This document shows, one piece after another, positions 1 to 11,473 of a DNA stretch of 64,000 bases. A program made the position numbers and the translations under genes. The notes under the pieces are model-generated. The model was not told the DNA's origin. It saw only the letters and a list, made by a program, of their open reading frames with translations, and ran no database searches. The stretch is from Diphasiastrum complanatum. Taxonomy: Eukaryota; Streptophyta; Lycopodiopsida; Lycopodiales; Lycopodiaceae. The stretch lies in contig CM055098.1 of assembly GCA_029204225.1 (NCBI GenBank), forward strand, positions 55,872,537-55,936,536, given 5' to 3'. The first letter of the stretch is position 1. Each line of letters begins with the position of its first letter.

Positions 1-12
1 CAAGACCAGCAA

Positions 13-2084
13 ATGGAGGGAGCTAGCAAAGGCAGACGGAAGAACAAAAGAAACCTGAGACAGCAGAATGGCGACAAGAAAGTATGCGTGAGATGCAAAC
101 GCAAAGGACATAATGTGAATTCGCGTTGGCTGAATTCAAAGATTGAGTGCATCCATTGCGACAAGAAAGGTCATGCAGCCATGGACTGCTACTAGATACC
201 AAGGAACAAGCAAGCACAATGCAAACAGGAGAACAATCATAGTTCATCCTACATCGAAGAGCCAGAAAGCTTGAAGATGGGCAAAGAAAGGTAAAACAAC
301 AGAAATTCGACGACCTATTTGTGTACAGACGTGTGTGCAGCATCGACATCTAACATACAAGAGGTAATCCTTGATTCTGGAGCAACCTCTCACTTCGTTA
401 CCTCAAGACGGATAATGTCTGACTTTCGAAGTGCTGATCCATCAAGATACATAGTTCTTGGAGACGGATCAAGACATCAGGTGAATGGTATTGGTTCATT
501 GTGGCTCAACACAAATGATAGAGACAGACAAAGAGATTCTCTCAGAAGTACGACATTGACTTCACTGAGACCTTCTCTCCAAACGTGAAACATGCATCAT
601 TACGCCTACTGTTTGCATATGCAGCTGCATACGACCTTATGATTCACATCATCGATGAGAAGACAACATTCCTACATGGCGACTGGACGAAGAAGTCTAC
701 ATGGATCAACCTTCAGGTTATATCTCCGACTCACTTCCTACCTATGCATGTCGAATGCACAGAAGTATCTACTGTTTGAAGCAATCAGCACGACAATGGT
801 ACAAGAAGAAAGACCATGCCCTACGATCATTATGTTTTGAGCCACTGATCGTTGATTCCAATGTTTATGTGAGTATTCACAGATGGGCAGATCATCATTG
901 TTGTTGTGTACATGGATGACACACTAATACAGTACATAAGCGAAGAGCTAATCCTTGAAGTGAAAAGCGAAATCTCAAAATATTTCGAGATAACAGACCT
1001 AGGAGAAGCCAGATGTTATCTAGGCTTACAAATTGACCACGACTATGACGAAGGAAAGCTATACCTTCATCAACCCAAGTACATCCAAAAAATCCTTGAT
1101 GATTTTGGGATGATAGATTGCAAAGGTACAAAATACCCCAATGCTAGCAGGAACAATCCTGACGAACAAAGATTGTTTGAAGACTGAAAAAGAGAAAGAG
1201 ATTATGCAGCACACGTCTTATAGGAGGCTGATTGGATCTTTGATATATCTAGCAGACGACACACGCCCCAACATAGCTTATGTCATGTTCAGAATGAGCC
1301 AATTCAGCACGAATCCAAGCTTAGCACACTGGAAGATCGCGAAGCGAATCTTATAGTACCTTCAGTAGACGAAGGATTATGGGCTGTGTTATTCTCATGA
1401 TGCAGGATTCCAGATGCACTCCTACAACGATGCAAGTTGGGCATCACTCAAGGATGATTGCAAAAGTGTCTCAGGAGGGTGCACCATTGCAGTGAGCGCA
1501 ACAATTTTTTGGGTCAGCAAGAAGTAGACCATTATAGCTCAGTCATCCTACGAAGCAGAATACGTTGTAGCCATGAAGATGGCCGACAAATAACATGGCT
1601 CAGATAGTTTCTCGATGGACTAGGTGAAACCAGCCAAGAGCCTCTGATTTTGCAGATGGATAATACTTCTACAATACATTTGATGAAGGATCCCGTGTTT
1701 CACTCAAGGACGAAACACATTGCAATCAAGTATCATTTGATAAGGGACCTAGTCACAAGAAACGAGTTGAAGACCAGCTTCATTGGAACGAAGCAAATGG
1801 TGGCAACAAACATCTTCACCAAGGCCTTAGACAAAGGTTTGTTCGAGAGGCAGAGGATGAATATGGGAGTCATAAAGCTACCACGCTTTGAGAAGGAGTT
1901 GAAGAAACAATATGTTTCGACCCACAAAGCTTTGCTAGCTTTAGAGCTCAAGTCTGCAGAAACGCAAGGGAGCTGCCCGGACGTGAAGACCAAAGCTTCA
2001 AGGAGTGAAGACCTGAAGACGACGGTCAAATGTTCATTGACTAAAGGATACACGAATGCGAAAAAGAAATGTTCGTGGATCTAG
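13..2084 (+). pseudogene. Ty1/copia gag-pol remnant, integrase region deleted
   Basis: A degraded copia polyprotein in pieces. Residues around 75-195 hold two zinc-knuckle-like motifs (CVRCKRKGHN, then CIHCDKKGHAAMDC, a full CX2CX4HX4C). The aspartic protease core LDSGATSH lies near 370-395. Reverse transcriptase begins about 555 (DFTETFSPNVKHASLR) and continues through the YMDDT active-site motif near 906-920. RNase H pieces include QSSYEAEYVV near 1540 and the C-terminal DNTSTIHLMKDPVFHSRTKHI block at 1655-1730. Protease runs almost directly into RT, so the whole integrase (about 1.3-2 kb in intact elements) is missing. Several frameshifts and stops separate the blocks. After RNase H the frame stays open as a lysine-rich tail to 2084. 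Not functional. The copia order PR-(IN)-RT-RH fixes the superfamily. Confidence 0.93.
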
Positions 2085-3110
2085 AAAAGCTCAATGGCGA
2101 GGACCAAGGCATAAGAAGACATGAAGACCGAAACGCGACGGATCTTCATGCTTCAAAGTACAAAGCAGATCGAGAAAGTACAAGGAGGACGTCACTTCTC
2201 CACATGCCACTTGGATACCGTTAGGACATGCTTAACCAGCCATTCTTGTAATCCATGATCAACTTAAACGTGTTCTCTCTATCCATCTACATAAACAAAT
2301 TGTAAACGAGAGAATAGGTTGAACATTATATAGATGTATTGAACATCATATAGATGTCTAGAAGTCTGCTAGTAAGCGAGACAGTTTATGATTCGTGAGA
2401 GACACAGATTCTCTCATGTGAAAGTACTGTACTTTAGGACCATAAATGGATCTACAAAAGATCCACATGAGTGATTGGATGCTTGCTTAACAATCTATCA
2501 AAAAACTAGACACAAAAAAGTTGATCTAGATTGGCAATTTGACAAACAACAAGCATTAACAATCAAAAGCATTGATCCACATTGAAATACGAGACCACAC
2601 GTGTGTACTATAGGCTGTAGTACAGCCTTCAACCTGAGAAACAAGTGGAAATTGATTTGGTTTCATTTGGATCACAAAAACTCAATGTACATAGCGAACT
2701 AGCTTGAGATTGCCAATGAGCTCCAAAAATTTTCTATCTTCTCACTATGGAGAGAGGGAATACATAGCAAATTCGACTTCCTTCTTGAAGTTAGGTAGAT
2801 TTCCAGCATGTAATAAGGAAGCTAACTCACTCTCTTTGACCTAAAATGAAACCCTAGCCTAGATCCTAGAGTTATGCTTGGTAGGTAGCTAGTTGGTCAA
2901 ATTTTCACTTCGGTGTAGGTCCTATAAAGTAGGGATGACCACCAAATAGACATGACCAACTCTCTTGACTTGACCTAAACTATATTAGGAGTGGGTTACC
3001 ACGTGGCATTTTGGCCATACATGTGTGGAACCCAATTATGTACAAAATTTACACTATTCTTCATGGATTTTGATCAAGCTAGATTTGCCAATTTTTGGCA
3101 ATTCTTTACA
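2085..3110. other. Noncoding stretch between two copia remnants, probably LTR sequence
   Basis: No coding frame is convincing here. A short direct repeat (gaacattatatagatgt and gaacatcatatagatgt) lies near 2321-2358. A 3' LTR of the plus-strand copia may begin near 2219, where GGATACCGTTAGG resembles the usual GGATAC/TGTTAGG junction with T changed to C. The right part (up to 3110) is probably the LTR of the minus-strand copia. On the minus strand it would start TGTAAAG at 3110, just after a purine tract. The outer ends of both LTRs could not be placed. Confidence 0.45.
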
Positions 3111-3124
3111 CTCCTCCTCAAATT
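3111..3124 (-). other. Polypurine tract of the minus-strand copia element
   Basis: On the minus strand the sequence reads aatttgaggaggag followed by TGTAAAG. A purine-rich run directly before a TG-starting LTR is the plus-strand priming site of LTR retrotransposons. It sits after the RNase H end of the adjacent minus-strand copia remnant, which supports the reading. Confidence 0.55.
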
Positions 3125-4740
3125 TAGCTTGCTCTATCTACAACTCTCTTGCTAGATGAATGAATGCTTCTAGAAGTGTCTAAAAATCCAGCTACAAACA
3201 AGGAACTTTTGATACTCCAATAGAGAATGATGTCCATGAAGGATCTTTCACCACCTCTTAAAGGATCCCTTACAAGATGTTCCACAAATGTGTCTATATA
3301 CATGTAGCACACTTCAAAAACTATACATCATGCCAAGCCATGGATTCCAAGGCATTTTGTGCACTTGAAGATACATCAATTAAACTATTAAGTGCATACA
3401 TAATGTTGCCAAAGACAACTTGCCTTGCTTGATCCATATGATTGAGCCTTGATGGCTCCATCTTGATACTCAAGGTTCTTCTTGGAGTCCTCGGGTCTTG
3501 AGCTTGATCCTCCACTTGAGTTGACTCCAAACCATCAATGAACTGAATAAAGTGTTGATCCAAAGGTGATTCTTCAAGTTTACAAATCTTCCACTCTTGA
3601 AAGATCACATTTCCACCGTTGACAACTTCTTTGGTGGAAAACAAGTAGATTCTATAATCTTTACTTGAAGAGCAAAACACTACCATTATTCCTATCATTG
3701 AAATAGGATAATCTTTGGTCCTTACATTGGAATGATCTTGAACAAAGCATGTGGATCCAAAGATTTCCAATACAAATGATATTTCATCTTCTATGACACT
3801 ATTCAAACTATTACAAAAATAGTTATCCAATGAAATTGCTTTATCAACAACAAATGTAGCATCTAATTTCAGCGTCTTGTCATAAAGAGTACTAAACACC
3901 ATAGATCTTAAAGATAAGCAACAAGTCACTCCATGTCTACTAATACTTTCCAAAAAGTATTCAAGATAGCAGACTCTCCAATGCTCACCACCTTTGCAAG
4001 ATGCACAGTTGAATAGACAATTTGCATGCAATTTGATGACTTGACCATTGTCATTGAGGACTCCCTTGGAACTCTCATGCTTTGAGGCTGATCCTCAAGA
4101 TCTTCCTCCTTTTGATGCTCCTCCTCAATGCAAGCAATATCACACTTTGCCAAGATCTCCTCTTGAGTGATCTCCTCCTTTGCCAAGCTCACCCTCTCAA
4201 AAGCAACACTAGCTTCCAACTTAAACAATATTCCATGCTTAAATCCCTTTGCAATGCAAACATCATTCTTCAAGATGAAACAAACACCATGCTTAAAGTG
4301 GACATCCAAACCACTTTCTAAGAGTAGACCAACACTAAGCATATTCTTGGTGATTGATGGTACATAAAGGACATTTTCTAGATCCATGCATTTTGAGGAT
4401 TCTAGACACAAAGAGATGGTGCCAACACCATCTATCCTACACTCTTCATCATTTGCGGTAGAGACACACTTTTTAGCATCATTGAAAGAGTGTAAGGTTG
4501 AGAAAAAGTCCTTTTCACAAGACAAGTGGGAGCTAGCCCCACTGTCGATCCACCAATTTTCTCTTGAATTGCTATTGCTTGTTGATGAGGATGTAGATGC
4601 CATCAAGAATACATCTACTTCATCCTCCTCCTCCTCCTTTGCAAGGTTTCCTTGTTTGTCCTCCTCCACTTGTGCTCTTAGCCTCTTGTAGCATTCAGAT
4701 GCATAATGCCCCTAGACGTTTATGTAGGTGTTTCAAACGC
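3125..4740 (-). pseudogene. Ty1/copia gag-pol remnant: knuckle, protease, integrase C-terminus
   Basis: Read on the minus strand, the order is: a knuckle half (GHYASECYKRL, about 4712-4681); an acidic linker; protease (WWIDSGASSHLS, about 4560-4525) with the typical LYVPSITKNMLSVG segment; an abrupt jump; then the integrase C-terminal part (FSTLYDKTLK; SSSKDYRIYLFSTKEVVNGGNVIF) and a Lys/Arg/Pro linker ending NALESMAWHDV at 3321, which in intact elements leads into RT. A last piece (YIDTFVEHLVRDP, about 3300-3260) resembles the RNase H end. The integrase catalytic core and nearly all of RT are missing and the frame changes near 4030. A relic, in opposite orientation to the copia at 13-2084. 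Confidence 0.9.
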
Positions 4741-5039
4741 TTCAGAGTTCTTCCAGCTTACATGTGTAAATACAAGATTTCATTTGAAAGCACATGATCT
4801 ATGCAGCTCCACGAAAGGCAAAAAAAATCTTCCTCACATTGTGAGACAGTATCTAGAGCAACAGTTGAAACCATCACTAGTTCTTTTCCAGGGTATGTAG
4901 TCTCAGAAAATGTCAAGCTCCATTTCTTTCCTGGTCGATGGTGAAGAAACCGGCTGCATCATCTCCACAACCAGTGAAGATAGCAAGAGAATCAGAGCTC
5001 TCATACAAGAATTATTACGATTCTGATGACTGCACGGAT
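4741..5039. other. No feature recognised
   Basis: Noncoding flank between the minus-strand copia relic and a tandem repeat. No coding frame, hairpin or element end was identified. Confidence 0.5.
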
Positions 5040-5289
5040 GATGACTGATAAAAGCGATGATTTGTAGAGGTTAAGCAAGTCCTAATGTTCTTTCAGCTCC
5101 TGCGCTCCTTCCTGCAGACATGATGACTGATAAAAGCGATGATGTGCAGAGATTAAGCAAGCCTCGATGTTCTTTCAGCTCCTGCGCTCCTGCAGACATG
5201 ATGACTGATAAAAGAGATGATTTGTAGAGACTAAGCTAGTCCCGATGTTCTTTCAGCTCCTGCGCTCCTGCAGACATGATGATGTGTAG
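5040..5289 (+). repeat. Tandem repeat, three units of 78-82 bp plus a partial fourth
   Basis: Units start with gatgactgataaaag at 5040, 5122 and 5200 and run through ttctttcagctcctgcgctcc and ctgcagacat. The third is followed by a partial copy (gatgatgtgtag) at about 5278. Unit 1 has a 3-nt insertion (ttc). The copies differ at only a few positions, so the array is fairly young compared with the neighbouring relics. It lies about 400 bp upstream of the pogo-type transposase and may be part of that element's 5' region; this is inference. Confidence 0.9.
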
Positions 5290-5702
5290 CTTCATGTAGG
5301 CAGCGCTTCTCTTGGTACGAAGGTTTAGATCACAATGCATCATTCTTTGAGCCTAGTGACAATACCCTTGAAATTTCTCCTCCTTCAATGCACTATACTC
5401 ACTGCCACTGTGATTTTCCACTGCATCATTCCTTCTTCAACATCTCCTTTCTATTTTTTGCCATTGCCCCAACATTCATGCACCTTCAAAGCTTCCTTGT
5501 GATTCAAATTCTGGGGAGCAGATTTTGATGGAAGCACCCAAGTAGAAATTGGACCATGCACAGGATCAATTCGCTCAGCAGCTGCTCCCCCTTCAGTCTC
5601 TCTTTCAATATTGTCATCCATCAACCTCCTCATCTCCTCAACCAGACTTGCTTCACTAAACTGGAGCCTACTCTCCTTCTTGTGGGTTAGGAGATAATAG
5701 CA
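5290..5702. other. No gene recognised; flank upstream of the pogo-like transposase
   Basis: No supported coding region. Neither the TIR nor the TA target duplication expected at a pogo element's left end could be located by eye here. Confidence 0.45.
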
Positions 5703-7193
5703 TTGATTAGTATGGGAAGAGCTGAGTTAACTAATCTACAAAGGAAAGAGATTGTGATGCATCATAGCATTCAATCTGCAAGAGACATTGCAATGAGCAA
5801 TAGAGCATTGAGTGCATGGGCTTCCAAGAAATATGGCTTTCTTGCATCAGAGATGACAATCTCTAGACTTATAAGAAAAACAGATCAGTTTTTGCAAGGA
5901 GTTCTTGCACAGCCTGAATTGAAGAGATTGAGGAAACCATCATGTCCACAAGTACAAGAAGCTACTTTCTCTTGGTTTTTGACTATGCAAGAAAGGAGAG
6001 CAACAATCACAGATGACCTTTTGTGTGGTGTTGCCAAGAGATTCTATGATAGACTTTCTAAAGATCCACAAGAGAAAGAGCTACTATTTTCAAATAGTTG
6101 GGTCCAAGGTTTCTAAAAAAGACATCAAATTCGAGGGTAGATGGAGAGGCTGCTGGAGCAGATTGTTCAGAAGAAGCACAAGCTCGATTTGCAGAGATTA
6201 AACAAACAACATAAAGAGCGAATCACAGTTGCGCTTACCTCCAATATGGATGGCAGTTTTAAATTTCCACCATTTGTAATCAATCGATTTCTGCACCCTC
6301 GAGCCTTTTCAAGTAGAAACATAGGTTGTCCAGAGAGCTTGGGAATTCTTTGGTCTGCAAATTCAAAAGCTTGGATGACAGTCAAGCTATTTGAGAAATT
6401 TCTTCTGGATTTTGAGCACCGAATGCAAGCTGTAGGTCGAGAGAAAGTCTTATCCTACTAGATAACTTCTTAGGTCACAAAACTGTAAACATTGTGGCCC
6501 AACTTAGAATCACCACTGTTGAGTTTCTGCCAGCAAATACCACTTGCATATGCCAGCCAATGGAGGCAGGAATTATTAATTCTTTCAAAGCCCACTATAG
6601 GAAAGAGTTGATCCAACATAGAATTGACTATTTGATGTTGCATAAAGATCCCAAGATTGATGTGTTTCAAGCTGTCAAAATGTTGGAGAAAGCATGGCAT
6701 ATAAATGTGACTTCCACAACAATACGCCACTATTGGAGGCACACTGGACTTTTCTCAATTCCAGATCTAAATGAGCCACTAACATATTCAGCAGATTCTG
6801 AAATGCGAGAAGTATCAACTCTCCTTAGGCAATTGATGGAAGTTTTAGAAGATAGCGCCATTCTTCCTACCATGGGCGCCCATGAATTTGTTCATTATGA
6901 GGCCGAATTTGATCTAAATTTTCCTATTGTGTTCGATGAGAATGACCTTTGGGAGTTGGTGGTTCCTCCAGTTGACTCAACAGATGCAATTGATGAGGAG
7001 GATGTTGCCCTGGAATCCATTCCCCTAGTGCCATTTTCTGTAGTCAAAGAGAATTCAATCTTTTTTGCAACAACAACCAACTAATGTGTGCAGCTTGATT
7101 AGCAAAGTAGCTTCGTTTGATAATGAGATAATGAGTATGCAGGTTCAGGGTAGTAGGCAAACGTCGATTTCAACTTATTTTCAGTATATGTAA
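5703..7193 (+). pseudogene. Pogo/Tigger-type DDE transposase, broken and internally deleted
   Basis: The N-terminal part has CENP-B/pogo helix-turn-helix domains: LTNLQRKEIVMHH, then KLRKPSC-type and RRATITDDLL segments. The DDE_1 catalytic core follows: KERITVALTSNMDGS, then LLLDNFLGHKT around 6455-6487 (second Asp), then QPMEAGIINSFKAHYR at 6553-6600, where family members usually have QPLDQG. The frame stops at 6114 (TAA). It shifts near 6137 and continues as VDGEAAGADCSEEAQARFAEIK in another frame. It then jumps at about 6205 directly into HKERITVAL, so the stretch with the first catalytic Asp (NMDETGL-like) is absent. Further shifts lie near 6452 and 7074; the last restores a tail ending RQTSISTYFQYM-stop at 7193. 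It cannot encode an active transposase. Confidence 0.93.
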
Positions 7194-8472
7194 TGCCAAA
7201 TTCGCATAAGATGAATGCCAAAGCAGTAATTTTTCATTGGCTAAATGTAATCTTCGCACAACAAACATGGCTAGAGCCACATTTTTGTTCATTCTCTCCA
7301 TAAATGTTCACATTTTTAATCTGATTCAATGCATATATGTTCCCTTGGAATATGTTATTTTTTTTTTCACCCTGTTTATCTGTTATAGTGTTAACCCTCT
7401 ATATTAGTTATGTTTCTGCTACTCCCGAGGCCTAACATTTATCCAGGGTTCACTATAGATTGCATCTGCTACAATGGAGGCTATGTCTGCTTGAAATTCC
7501 GCTACAAAGAATGACAAAAGCATCTTCAGTTTTAACTTGAAAAAATGGTAATATACTACCTTGGAAGGATTTGGCATCAAAGACCTTAATGTTTGATACT
7601 TATCGTTAAGGTTCTATCGTCTTTGCCACACTGTTGCAAAATGATTGATACCTCTAGGCTCTCCTTTCCCAAAATGAAACTCTCGCTTTTTGTCAAAAAT
7701 AGTTCCATTCTAAAATCTACTGTCATCATGCCCGGTAGCCTCTCTTTCTTCCAAGTCTACTAAGTTTTGAGGCTTGAGGTAAAAATTGTTGTGCAGATCG
7801 CGGAGATACAAAGTAATGAATGTCAATACTGAGCTTATTGAAGTCGCTTATTGGCACGGGGACAGCTTTTGTCCCGTACCAATGTGCGTTTGACATCATG
7901 TGGAGTCCGGGCAGGGGACAAAGAAATGCCCGTGCGAAGAGGGCACACCCACGTGGGGACCACGATTCTTTGGCGAGCACGGGCCGCAAGCTTGCGCACA
8001 ACCTCACACGCACGCATGAGGGTTCGAGGGTTTTGAGTATTTATTCATGCAGATACTCTTATCCAGAAACTTATTAGATAAAGCTACTCTGCCAAGTGTC
8101 AAGCGCATAGGGAGGAGATCATGTAAAGGCCGGGCAGCACCCGGGACTCATCGAGCGTTGAAGGTATTGTTCCATGAAGAAGAACAAAAGGAAATCATCG
8201 CAGTAGAGTAGAGAAGACGCCTGCCGCGATCTGCCGGAGCTTCCAGGGCGCCTTGAACGTTGCTGACAGCACTTCACGATATCTCCGGCTATCAGATACC
8301 ACCGTCTGCACACGCAAGTAGCCCGTGCAAGCGCAACAGCTGGAAGCCGTTCTCTGTAAGTGTGCGTCAGACATTTGCGCCAGAGGACGTTAGTACAGAG
8401 CACTGCGTTTTCTTCGAACTTCAAAGCTGCTGATTCTGATTGCGTTTGTGTTGCTGTTGTTGAAGCACATTA
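7194..8472. other. Noncoding flank with a locally GC-rich patch
   Basis: Nothing coding is supported. The 3' end of the pogo-like element should lie in the first few hundred bases but no TIR was recognised. Bases 7840-8040 are clearly GC-richer than their surroundings and give open frames on both strands, which looks compositional rather than coding. Confidence 0.45.
7850..7883. repeat. Short inverted repeat (13-bp arms, 8-nt loop)
   Basis: attggcacgggac pairs with gtcccgtaccaat with a single mismatch. It could form a stem-loop. No poly-T or other context suggests a terminator, and its role is unknown. Confidence 0.6.
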
Positions 8473-8736
8473 TCCTCTAAATCTGGAGGCTACTGCGCCT
8501 CCAGTCTGGGGGCGATGGAGCTTCTAGAAAATCTATTTTTTTAACGTTTTTTTAAGCAAAAACGTAAAAAAAACCATGAGCGCACCAGAAAATCTACTTT
8601 TTTTACGTTTTTTTGCTTAGAAAACATAAAAAAAACATGAGCGCCTTTACCAAAAAAAAAAAAACCAAATCTGGAGGCTCCATCGCCCGCATACCAGGAG
8701 CGCCGGCGCTCCTAGTATGGGGGCGATGGAGTCTCC
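8473..8736. repeat. Foldback repeat cluster ending in a 64-bp near-perfect palindrome
   Basis: Bases 8673-8736 form a palindrome centred between 8704 and 8705 (core gagcgccggcgctc), with outer arms ggag.ctccatcgccc and gggcgatggag.ctcc. The motifs 'ctggaggct' and 'ggggcgatggag' also occur at 8479-8520, so the same module appears at least twice. Between the modules are two poly-T/poly-A foldbacks around 'acgttttttt' (8540-8575 and 8592-8632), each followed by 'catgagcgc'. This resembles a foldback or MITE-type repeat rather than a gene. Confidence 0.8.
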
Positions 8737-9161
8737 AAAACATCTAATTCTTTTTTACGTTTTTGAAGCAAAAACTTTAAACAAAACCTAGTGAAGATGA
8801 ATAATACCACTGGTATTGGATTTCACACACTACTGCACCTCGTGGCTTTCATCTTCCGAAGATGGTTAAATGTCTTTGTTGATTAAATTTATTAAATTAC
8901 TTCGGCACGGCCAGGTTGCTCGCCGCATACAATGTCATCGATGCCAATGATTTTACTGCACTCGTTGCATCGCTATACAGCCAGGTACACACTACCCTTG
9001 GAACTGCTATCAAGTCGTCTTTTTTAACATGATATAATACATGGTGCTCAATAGCTCTATCACCCCATGCCAGGATAACACCCATCTTTGCGCTTCCAAA
9101 ACTATCACAGCAAAGAGGGACATCCATAAAAAATGCTTAGCATAAGGATTCAACTATTACT
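8737..9161. other. No feature recognised
   Basis: Noncoding. The small open frame at 8897-9127 on the minus strand shows no recognisable domain. Confidence 0.4.
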
Positions 9162-9501
9162 TATTATGGAAGGAGCCGGGCAGAGGCCATTCTGTTCAGT
9201 AAGGATTTTCAGAATTTTTTTAGAAGCAAAGCCTAAATTTTTTTGGAAATCCGAACCGGGCAAAATGGCCTCTGCCCAGCCCCTGCGTAATGGATTTTTG
9301 GACCCTTTTTTAACCAATCCTTTGCTGTCATGTGGCAGACGCAAGCAAAATCAGCACTAAATTTTTTTTTAAGACCAATCCGATGCTGCCACATGGTAGA
9401 CGCAGGCAAAATCTGCACTAATTTTTTTTAAAAAAACTGGTGACTATTCTGCTTTTTAATTTGTTCACAAATGGGCAGAATAGTCACCAAAAATCCATTA
9501 C
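9162..9501 (+). mobile_element. Dispersed foldback/MITE-like repeat, copy A
   Basis: This 340-bp block recurs at 27993-28309 in the same orientation. It has two nested foldbacks. The first pairs 'ggcagaggccattctg' with 'caaaatggcctctgcc'. The second pairs 'gtaatggatttttgg' (about 9287) with 'ccaaaaatccattac' (ending 9501). Two tandem internal modules share 'aaccaatcc.atgctg.ca.tggcagacgca.gcaaaatc'. No ORF is supported, so it would be non-autonomous. The exact ends and target duplication are unsettled. Confidence 0.8.
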
Positions 9502-9814
9502 TTTGTTAAACATTTAAAAACTAACTCAAACACAAAACTGTCTAACAGTCACAAATAGAATTGAAAAATTTAACAGAGAAGCAACTAAGTGAAGCAACTT
9601 GGATCAGATTTATGTATGTTTATACGTGTGATTAAGGCATGTGACAATAATCAAAAGTGCTAATAAATGTTAAAAATTATATTCAATATAAAAAACCAAA
9701 AGACAAGAATGACAATCTTAAGATGGTTACAAGCATGGTCAAAAAAAGAAAGAACAATTAAATTTTGGCTTTTTGGTTGTACTAAAGACGAAAGTTTTTG
9801 TTGTAAGTAGAAGG
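9502..9814. other. AT-rich spacer, no feature recognised
   Basis: AT-rich, noncoding. It separates two dispersed repeats, and nothing further is supported. Confidence 0.45.
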
Positions 9815-10202
9815 CATATCATACCTTTTATCATGCTTTGCCACACAATGAAAGGGTAATAGTCCTCTTGCTTCATATTTGCAAAGATACTTCAAAACTA
9901 GAATTGCAATTTGCATGGAGATCTGCATTTAAACCAGTAATCCCAACTTCTGAAAAGAAAAGGCATGTGGAAGACTTTAGCTGAACCACCTTTGTGAAAG
10001 TTGAGTGTTGTCAAAACCGCCTTGAGTATAAAGGGAAAAAAAGGATAGGCTCTCTCTTACAAGATTAAAAGAACAATCACTAGTTAAGTTTCTAGAAATC
10101 TTGAAAGAATATCAAACCTAGACAAGATGCGTGAAAACAACAAAAGTGCATAGCTAGGTTTGTGAATAGAATTCTTATACATGTGTACAGCGTTGTGGTG
10201 TA
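9815..10202 (-). repeat. Long dispersed repeat, copy A (inverted partner at 48049-48470)
   Basis: The reverse complement of this block matches 48049-48470 nearly end to end. Shared stretches include 'caccacaac.ctgtacacatg', 'tataagaattctattcaca', 'ctcaactttcacaaaggtgg', 'aagtcttccacatgcctttt' and 'cattgtgtggcaaagcatg'. Differences are scattered substitutions plus short indels, including about 30 nt extra in copy B. Neither copy has a convincing reading frame. The left end of this copy (right end of copy B) is close to where the second copy meets an LTR-retrotransposon 5' end, so it may be flanking or LTR sequence of an unidentified element. Confidence 0.85.
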
Positions 10203-11473
10203 CACATATCAATCTTGTCTGAATCTTAGGACTTGGGTGTTTTGGCATTAGTGATTGCAACTCCACACACTGCATCTCCTCATTTATTTTCACGAGGTTA
10301 TCCTTGGAAAGTGGTATAATCACTACATAGAGTTATCGATGGTTGCTTTGTTATGTTGTGTTCTCCAAAGCCATTTTCTTAGCCAAACGATGGACACAGA
10401 AGTTGATCGTGACTTTGCATGTTAAAACTATGAAACATGTAGACGTGGAACAAAGATCTGAGTTATTTACAATGACATTGTGTGTTGTTCTTTGGCATGA
10501 TGTAGGAGAACGACTAGGAGTATGGCTGGCCCTCTTTCCAGTGATAGAGCTCTCAGCTGGGATAGCAACAAGCCTGATCAAAGTAGGAGAAAACACTCTA
10601 AAGCTATTCTATGAAATATCATGTGGGTTGACATGGCAAAATGGGCCAATAACTATGATTGAATGGCATATGCTATTTGCTATTTTTGTGATGCCTTGTT
10701 GAATAACTACCCAACCTTTTTTTTTTTTAACCTTAACCTTTTCTTTGCCAAAAATCCAGAATCTGCATGTGAAAATTTTTGAAAAAAAGAAAAAAAAAAG
10801 AGAGCCACACAGATTCCACTCAGGGAGGTGCCTCCCTTTTCTTCATGAAAAGGTAAAAATGATAATACGTTTGTGGGAGCCATCATGTTCGTGGACTATT
10901 GCACAATGGTGTGGACACTTTCCCTTAGCAAGGACAGACCCACATTTTCCATTACAACTACCTTTTCTATCATTAAATGCACTGAAAATTATAGCCTTCA
11001 CCTTTTGGGGCCATAATCTCGCTCTTGAAATCTAGATCAAATTCTTCAGAAGTAATTAAATATATGATCATAAGATTTAGACTCCAATAATGACTATGTT
11101 GATTAGTGCGCTTTTGCGAAGGTTAGACATTGGTTTGTTTTATGAGCACAATTGAGAAAAGGCATATTAGAGCATTGTAGGAACAAGCTTGAACGTCCCA
11201 AGAAGATAAACTTTTGTATTAGCACTCAAGAAGGACTCGAGATGAATACACAACCTATTGAATAGACATGTCTTGTCAATGGATAGATTGTGGAGTGGTA
11301 TGTGCACAATGCTTTTTAAGCAATTAGAAGAATCTCCCTGAATAGTCGAGTCAAGTGCTTTGGTTGGATACAAAATACATCAAAGTTAACATAATTGTTA
11401 AACTTCATAATTAAAGTATTTCTTTATGATTACATTACTTTCTTCATAATTGTTAAACTTCATAAGAAAATTA
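10203..11473. other. Noncoding stretch, no gene supported
   Basis: The open frame at 10343-10702 (+) has no recognisable domain and looks like chance. A short direct repeat (aattgttaaacttcata) occurs at about 11393-11409 and 11448-11464, just before the gypsy gag. No 5' LTR matching the one at 19781 was found upstream of the gypsy element. Confidence 0.5.

Noticed and set aside
5040-5289. CRISPR-like array
   Set aside because: The repeats are contiguous ~80-bp units without spacers, in a eukaryotic context.
7820-8077. Overlapping open frames in a GC-rich patch
   Set aside because: Frames are open on both strands as expected from composition; no domain, no codon pattern, no similarity recognised.
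10343-10702. 119-codon plus-strand frame
   Set aside because: No recognisable domain; low-complexity surroundings and no conserved partner in the window.
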